Assembly (NCBI RefSeq): GCF_000236035.1
Contig: NZ_JH393257.1
Span: 681,370-745,369 of the forward strand
Direction: 5' to 3'
DNA: 64,000 nucleotides
From: Vreelandella boliviensis LC1
GTDB lineage: Bacteria > Pseudomonadota > Gammaproteobacteria > Pseudomonadales > Halomonadaceae
Under the pieces are notes generated by a model. It ran no database searches. It had not been told where the DNA came from and was given only the letters and a program-made list of their open reading frames with translations. A program made the translations under genes and the position numbers. The stretch's first letter is position 1; every line of letters starts with the position of its first letter. Positions 59,434-64,000 of the stretch are shown piece by piece.

Positions 59434-60414
59434 ATGGCTTTTTTTTCATTTTCAACAGACGACTTTGCACCCAGCGAACGCCTGGAGGCTGCGCAGGATA
59501 TATACAGCGCCATGGCGCAAGTAAAGCTTGATGCGCCCAGGAAGCAGATTCCGCATGTTGAAACACGCATCAGGCTACTGCCGGGAATTTCCATCGCTCG
59601 GGTGACCGCATCATCGCTGCATGCGGCGCGTGAAAACCCGCAAGTCGCTGATGGTAACGATGACATTACGCTTTTAATCCATCCCGGTGGCCCCGGCGGC
59701 TGGCTCTCTCACCTACAAGCCCATGATTCTCTTGCCTGCACGCCGGGCAGAGCACGCGTGGTCTATAACCATCAGTCAGGTAGCGTCGACTTTTACGGCG
59801 AGCGGGTCAATTTCCTAAGCATCGCGTTTGCACGCGCGCAGTTGGCGCCGCTGCTTGGCGATATGGACCGTTTGCCTAAACACCTGCTTTTGCCCGGCGA
59901 ATCGTTACAGCACCTAAGCCGACTCTGCCTAGCACTGACAGAATGTCCCGACGCGCTTGATAGTCAACCCACCTCTCAGTTGACTCGACAACTGCTGGAT
60001 CTAGCGTGCTTGGCACTAGGTGCCACGCCGGAGGCATACGAATACGCCCAGCGTGGCGGCCTGCGTGAGGCACGTTTAAAAGCCATTAAAGCTGATATAA
60101 ACGTTCATGCGCGGACGCCGATCACTTTGAATGACCTGGCACGACGCCACGCTGTATCGCCCAGCTATATCCGGGCACTGTTCAATAATGCGGACACTTC
60201 CTTTACCGACTACCTGGTTGAACAGCGTCTCCAGCGCGCGTTTAGTGCGCTAACATCCCCTCACTCAGCTCAGCGTTCAGTGAGCGATATCGCCCTGCAT
60301 TCGGGTTTCAATCACCTTTCCTGGTTTTACCGCGCGTTCAAGCAGCGCTTTGGCGTCACACCAGGCGAGGTTCGCAACATTGCTCACATCAGCTGCCCTC
60401 CAAACACGCCCTGA
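59434..60414 (+). CDS. AraC-family regulator of the adhesin locus
   Basis: 326-residue AraC-family protein. The N-terminal half resembles AraC_binding_2-type domains; the C-terminal double helix-turn-helix spans about 225-320 (ITLNDLARRHAVSPSYIRALF, VSDIALHSGFNHLSWFYRAFKQRFGVTPGEVR). It stands immediately upstream of the giant adhesin gene, with the shared operator between them, and is therefore the best candidate to bind both operator copies. Inducer unknown. Confidence 0.85.
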   Translation: MAFFSFSTDDFAPSERLEAAQDIYSAMAQVKLDAPRKQIPHVETRIRLLPGISIARVTASSLHAARENPQVADGNDDITLLIHPGGPGGWLSHLQAHDSLACTPGRARVVYNHQSGSVDFYGERVNFLSIAFARAQLAPLLGDMDRLPKHLLLPGESLQHLSRLCLALTECPDALDSQPTSQLTRQLLDLACLALGATPEAYEYAQRGGLREARLKAIKADINVHARTPITLNDLARRHAVSPSYIRALFNNADTSFTDYLVEQRLQRAFSALTSPHSAQRSVSDIALHSGFNHLSWFYRAFKQRFGVTPGEVRNIAHISCPPNTP

Positions 60415-60425
60415 TTAAATCCTCG

Positions 60426-60477
60426 CAAGTGTAGCGCTGAGTGGAAGAAGCCCCCCTTGCCAACGCGTAGGCTGGTA
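60426..60477 (+). promoter_or_regulatory. Shared 52-bp operator, copy 2
   Basis: CAAGTGTAGCGCTGAGTGG opens the copy of the element at 53754-53805, in the same orientation and at similar distance from the start codon (31 against 32 bases). It begins 12 bp after the AraC gene's stop. The AT-rich AATTATTA at 60481-60488 lies where copy 1 has its -10-like box. Confidence 0.65.
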
Positions 60478-60508
60478 AAAAATTATTACTGATAAAGGCT
60501 AGGGGATC

Positions 60509-63500
60509 ATGAACCGTATCTATCGCACCGTTTGGAACGCTGCCAGAGGGCAGTGGCAAGTCGCGCCTGAAAACGTTAAACGCCACGGCAAAACATCACG
60601 CCGTTCCGGCATTGTGGGCACACTGGCCTCGTTGACCGCTGGGAGCATCATTCTATTGCCCCTTTGCGCGTTTGCCAGCGGCTTGCCCACGGGGGGTGAG
60701 ATCCGCGCCGGTAGCGGCAGTATCAAGCAGTCCGGCAACGCGATGCGTATTAATCAGAATTCAGACCGCATGGCCATGGACTGGGATGACTTCTCGGTGG
60801 CCGAAGGCCACCGCGTTGAGTTTCACCAGCCTGGGCGGGATGCCGCTGCCTTGAACCGCGTCACCGGTGATCAGCTCTCGCAAATTCGTGGGGCGATTGA
60901 GGCCAACGGCCAGGTCTTTCTGGTCAACCCCAACGGCATTGTATTTGGTGACACCGCCCAGGTGGACGTGGGTGGCCTGGTCGCCTCTACTTTGGACATC
61001 AGCCCCGACGACTTTATGGCGGGTGATTTTACCTTTGAGGGCAACAGCAGCAGCGCGATCATCAATCAGGGCAATATCCGCGCCGCTGACGAAGGCTATG
61101 TGGCGCTGATCGCCACCGAAATTATCAATGAAGGCAGCATCAAGGCCCCCCGCGGCGATGTAATGATGGGCGCGGGCAGCCGCGTCACGCTGGATATGGG
61201 CGGCCCGATCAAGATTGAAGTCGAAGAAGCCCTGCTGGATACCTACATCGAACAAGGCGGCGCGATACAAGCCGACGGCGGCCGGGTCTACCTGACCGCC
61301 AAAGCCGCAGGTGACTTGGCCGCCAGCGTCATCAACCACACCGGCACCACCCAGGCGCGTACGCTTGCAGAAAACGCGCAGGGTGAAATCTGGCTGATGG
61401 GGGATATGCAAAGTGGCGAAACCCGCGTGGCGGGAACGCTGGATGCCTCGGCACCGGATGGCGGCGACGGGGGCTTTGTGGAAACCAGCGCGGCCAAGGT
61501 TCGCTTTATGGATGAAGTCACAGTGACGACACAAGCTGCTCAGGGCAAAACGGGTGAATTACTCATTGATCCCTCTGACTATACAGTAGCTCCCAGCGGC
61601 GGTGACATTACTGGTGAAAGTCTTTCAGACCTTCTATCTAGAACTACTGCCACCCTTAGTACTGATGAGTGGGGTAGTGGCGGTAATGGCGATATTTTTG
61701 TGAATGACGAGGTGAGCTGGAGTAACAGTAACCAACTAACCCTAAATGCTCTACGCAATATAGAGATTAATAAAACCATACAGGGTGGCGGCAAGCTGGT
61801 GTTGAAGTACGGCCAGGCTAACAATGGCGGTGAGTACCAGATCAATGCTCCGATCGATCTTCCAGCAGGCCAAAACTTCTCTACTCAGCTTGGCAGTGAT
61901 GATGGTAACCGGATTAATTATACAGTAATTACCGAATATAGCAGTGGTAGCAGGACAAGCCTCAATAACCTGCAAGGCACGGGCAGCCATCTTTCCGGTA
62001 ACTACGCATTAGGCGCAGATATCGATGCCAGTAGCACCGGGTCGGCATGGTATAACTCATGGAACCCCATCGGTGATCATGATAGCCCCTTCACAGGCAA
62101 TTTTAATGGGCTCAGTCATACTATTAGCGATTTAAATATAGATTCTGATAGTGATGATTACCTTGGCCTATTCGGCAGTGCCAGCAGCACCAGCATTATT
62201 CGTGATATTGGTCTAGTCGGTGGGAATATAAAAGGCGGTACGCGTCTAGGAGGACTCGTAGGCTTTAACGCTGGTGATATTATCAATGCTTACACCACTG
62301 GTAGCGTTAATGGTACTGGGAGAATCGGCGGACTGGTGGGCTTCAATGAGGGCAATATTGTCCGCGCACACGCCACCGGCGAAGCAACGGGAAGTGGTCG
62401 TGATGTCTACGATGGCTGGCGAGTCGGCGGGCTGGTGGGGCATAACATTGGCACTATCACTCATTCCTACGCCACTGGGCATGTAAAGGGTGATATACAC
62501 GCCGGCGGGTTGGTCGGAAGCAATACTGGCACGATCACTAAAGCCTATGCTACTGGCAACGTGGAAACTCCAAGCTCGGATGGAATGTTCGCAGGGGGGC
62601 TGGTTGGAATTAATGATGATGGTCGCATCACCAACGCCTACGCCACTGGCGACGTAGTGGGAGATAGAAACGTTGGCGGACTGGTCGGTCGCAATGATAC
62701 CCAAGCCCACAACCTCGTTACTATCCGAAACTCCTACGCTACTGGTAAGGCAACGGGCAACTCCGACGTAGGCGGTTTAGTCGGGGATGGATTAGGCTAT
62801 GTATTCCGTGTTGTCATTGACAGCTACTACGCCACAACCCGCGCTAATGGCAATCCGATCAATGGAGCCAACTCCTCCGGCGAAGGTACGGGGAAATCCT
62901 ACGCCGAGTTAACCAAACTCGGTACCTTCAGAAGCGCCTGGGGAAGTGACATCGATGCCCATGGCGGCACCGATGCAGTTTGGCGAATTTATGATGGCCA
63001 TACCACACCAATGCTGCGCAGTTTTCTAACGCCGGTAACGGTGACGCCCGATAGCAACGAGATTGTCGGTAAGGTTTACGACGGCGACGCCGCCAGTGGT
63101 ATCGCCGATTACGCCACAGACGTGAGCGGTGCGACGCTGGATGGCAACAGTCTCACATATACAACGGATGCCGCCGATGCGGGTACCTATGATAGCCTCA
63201 ACTTTTCTGGTCTCTACTCCCACCAGCAGGGTTACGATATCAGCTACGACAGTGCAGCAAGTGTGACCATCGACTCTCGCCCACTCACCATCAACGGCAC
63301 CACTGCCCAAGACAAAACCTACGACGGCTCGACCGATGCTACTATTACAGTAGGCACCCTGAATAATCTGGTCGCCGGCGAAGATCTAAGCGTTGCCGCC
63401 ACCGGCAGCTTTAGCAGTGCCGACGCTGGGCAACGCAATGTAAACGCCAGATATATTTTGAGTAATGGTAACAACGGTTTAGCAAGTAACTATACAACGC

Positions 63501-64000
63501 CAACAGACAGTACTCATTTCGCCACCATCAATAAAGCGTCGTTGACCGTCGCCGCCAAAGATGACAGCAAAACCTACGATGGCCAGACCTACAGCGGAGG
63601 CAACGGTGTAACCTATTCAGGATTCGTCAACAATGAAGGTGAGAATAAGCTAGGCGGCAGCCTAGCTTATAGGGGCACAAGCCAAGGGGCCACCAACGCC
63701 AATACCTATGACATTAAACCCGAAGGGCTGAGTGCCACCAACTACGACCTGACCTTCGAAAGCGGCAAACTGACTATCGATCCCCGCTCACTCACCATCA
63801 GCGGCACCACCGTCGCGAACAAAGTCTACGACGGCTCGACCGATGCCACTGTAACGGCGGGCGCTATGGATAACCTGGCCACGGATGAGAACCTAAGCAT
63901 TGACGCCAGCGGCAGCTTCGACAATGCCAATGCCGGATCCCGCACTGTCACCGCCAGCTATACCTTAAACGATGGTACCAATGGCCTCGCCAATAACTAT
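60509..64000 (+). CDS. TpsA-type filamentous haemagglutinin adhesin, N-terminal part
   Basis: The frame is open from ATG 60509 to the window end (1164 codons, unfinished). Residues 1-25, MNRIYRTVWNAARGQWQVAP onward, form the extended signal region (ESPR) of large type V secreted proteins; cleavage is likely after AFA56. Residues 60-340 are a TPS/haemagglutination domain with the NPNG motif at 140-143, recognised by a TpsB pore. Then come seven GLUG-type repeats (578-760) and at least four YDG/MBG-type repeats from 855 onward. It should be a very large surface or secreted adhesin. The partner TpsB is not in the window; it may lie beyond 64000. Confidence 0.92.
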   Translation, partial: MNRIYRTVWNAARGQWQVAPENVKRHGKTSRRSGIVGTLASLTAGSIILLPLCAFASGLPTGGEIRAGSGSIKQSGNAMRINQNSDRMAMDWDDFSVAEGHRVEFHQPGRDAAALNRVTGDQLSQIRGAIEANGQVFLVNPNGIVFGDTAQVDVGGLVASTLDISPDDFMAGDFTFEGNSSSAIINQGNIRAADEGYVALIATEIINEGSIKAPRGDVMMGAGSRVTLDMGGPIKIEVEEALLDTYIEQGGAIQADGGRVYLTAKAAGDLAASVINHTGTTQARTLAENAQGEIWLMGDMQSGETRVAGTLDASAPDGGDGGFVETSAAKVRFMDEVTVTTQAAQGKTGELLIDPSDYTVAPSGGDITGESLSDLLSRTTATLSTDEWGSGGNGDIFVNDEVSWSNSNQLTLNALRNIEINKTIQGGGKLVLKYGQANNGGEYQINAPIDLPAGQNFSTQLGSDDGNRINYTVITEYSSGSRTSLNNLQGTGSHLSGNYALGADIDASSTGSAWYNSWNPIGDHDSPFTGNFNGLSHTISDLNIDSDSDDYLGLFGSASSTSIIRDIGLVGGNIKGGTRLGGLVGFNAGDIINAYTTGSVNGTGRIGGLVGFNEGNIVRAHATGEATGSGRDVYDGWRVGGLVGHNIGTITHSYATGHVKGDIHAGGLVGSNTGTITKAYATGNVETPSSDGMFAGGLVGINDDGRITNAYATGDVVGDRNVGGLVGRNDTQAHNLVTIRNSYATGKATGNSDVGGLVGDGLGYVFRVVIDSYYATTRANGNPINGANSSGEGTGKSYAELTKLGTFRSAWGSDIDAHGGTDAVWRIYDGHTTPMLRSFLTPVTVTPDSNEIVGKVYDGDAASGIADYATDVSGATLDGNSLTYTTDAADAGTYDSLNFSGLYSHQQGYDISYDSAASVTIDSRPLTINGTTAQDKTYDGSTDATITVGTLNNLVAGEDLSVAATGSFSSADAGQRNVNARYILSNGNNGLASNYTTPTDSTHFATINKASLTVAAKDDSKTYDGQTYSGGNGVTYSGFVNNEGENKLGGSLAYRGTSQGATNANTYDIKPEGLSATNYDLTFESGKLTIDPRSLTISGTTVANKVYDGSTDATVTAGAMDNLATDENLSIDASGSFDNANAGSRTVTASYTLNDGTNGLANNY
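62243..62790 (+). repeat. GLUG-type repeats in the adhesin
   Basis: Seven copies of a roughly 25-residue motif, GGLVG-x-N-x-G-x-I-x-x-A/S-Y-A-T-G, for example RIGGLVGFNEGNIVRAHATG and HAGGLVGSNTGTITKAYATG. The repeats add turns to the beta-helical stalk. Confidence 0.9.
63071..64000 (+). repeat. YDG/MBG-type repeats in the adhesin
   Basis: About 80-residue units marked by K-x-YDG (KVYDGDAASG, KTYDGSTDATI, KTYDGQTYSG, KVYDGSTDATV) and a later NY ending. The first and later STDAT copies are close in DNA sequence, a sign of recent duplication. The array runs past the window end. Confidence 0.88.

Overview
The window reads as chromosome of a moderately halophilic gammaproteobacterium, most likely Halomonas or a close relative in Halomonadaceae. 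This is inferred from gene order (ispG-hisS-yfgM-bamB-der; dprA-LysM-type gene/def-fmt-rsmB-trkA-trkH; bioBFHCDA), protein similarity recalled from that family, and a GC-rich background. No rRNA, tRNA, transposase, prophage or CRISPR array was seen.

Region 1 (1-19470) is mostly housekeeping: the end of ispG, hisS, the envelope genes yfgM and bamB, the ribosome GTPase der, a lipoprotein and an M48 protease; then, on the minus strand, tsaC and hemF-aroE, and dprA with a LysM-family-like protein that lacks its LysM domain; then, on the plus strand, def-fmt-rsmB, dodecin, the potassium uptake pair trkA-trkH and a TraB-family membrane protein. Region 2 (19405-28655) holds a tRNA-modifying DTW enzyme, a complete biotin operon behind a recognisable BirA-type operator, a sirtuin and aceK.

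Region 3 (28727-32671) is a complete photoactive yellow protein cassette: the PYP apoprotein, a short p-coumarate CoA ligase and an aromatic ammonia-lyase with the tyrosine-type His-Leu selectivity pair. Together they should make p-coumaric acid from tyrosine, activate it and load it on the PYP cysteine, giving a blue-light sensor. A CIA30-family gene lies just upstream. Region 4 (32807-37802) is an ethanolamine catabolic locus (eutB-eutC-eat with a divergent EutR-like regulator). Region 5 (37842-44651) has opgG-opgH for osmoregulated periplasmic glucans and a GAF-GAF-GGDEF-EAL protein.

Region 6 (44652-52058) is mixed: an AT-rich patch with an XRE regulator, a methyltransferase, a PepSY-type membrane protein, a small DUF2805-like gene broken by a 5-bp repeat expansion, a COG0523 GTPase behind a Zur-like box, a K+ channel and a RecQ-family helicase.

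Region 7 (52219-64000) looks like one functional neighbourhood. It has a membrane-anchored cyclic-nucleotide-binding protein, a class II-type cAMP phosphodiesterase, a TPR/outer-membrane-barrel protein, a FecR-domain protein, a CHASE2 class III cyclase, an AraC regulator and the first 1164 codons of a giant TpsA-type adhesin. A 52-bp element is shared, at similar distance and in the same orientation, by the promoters of the barrel-protein gene and the adhesin gene. It probably binds the AraC protein and ties the two transcripts into one regulon. This regulon, together with the cAMP enzymes, is the best candidate here for an undescribed system.
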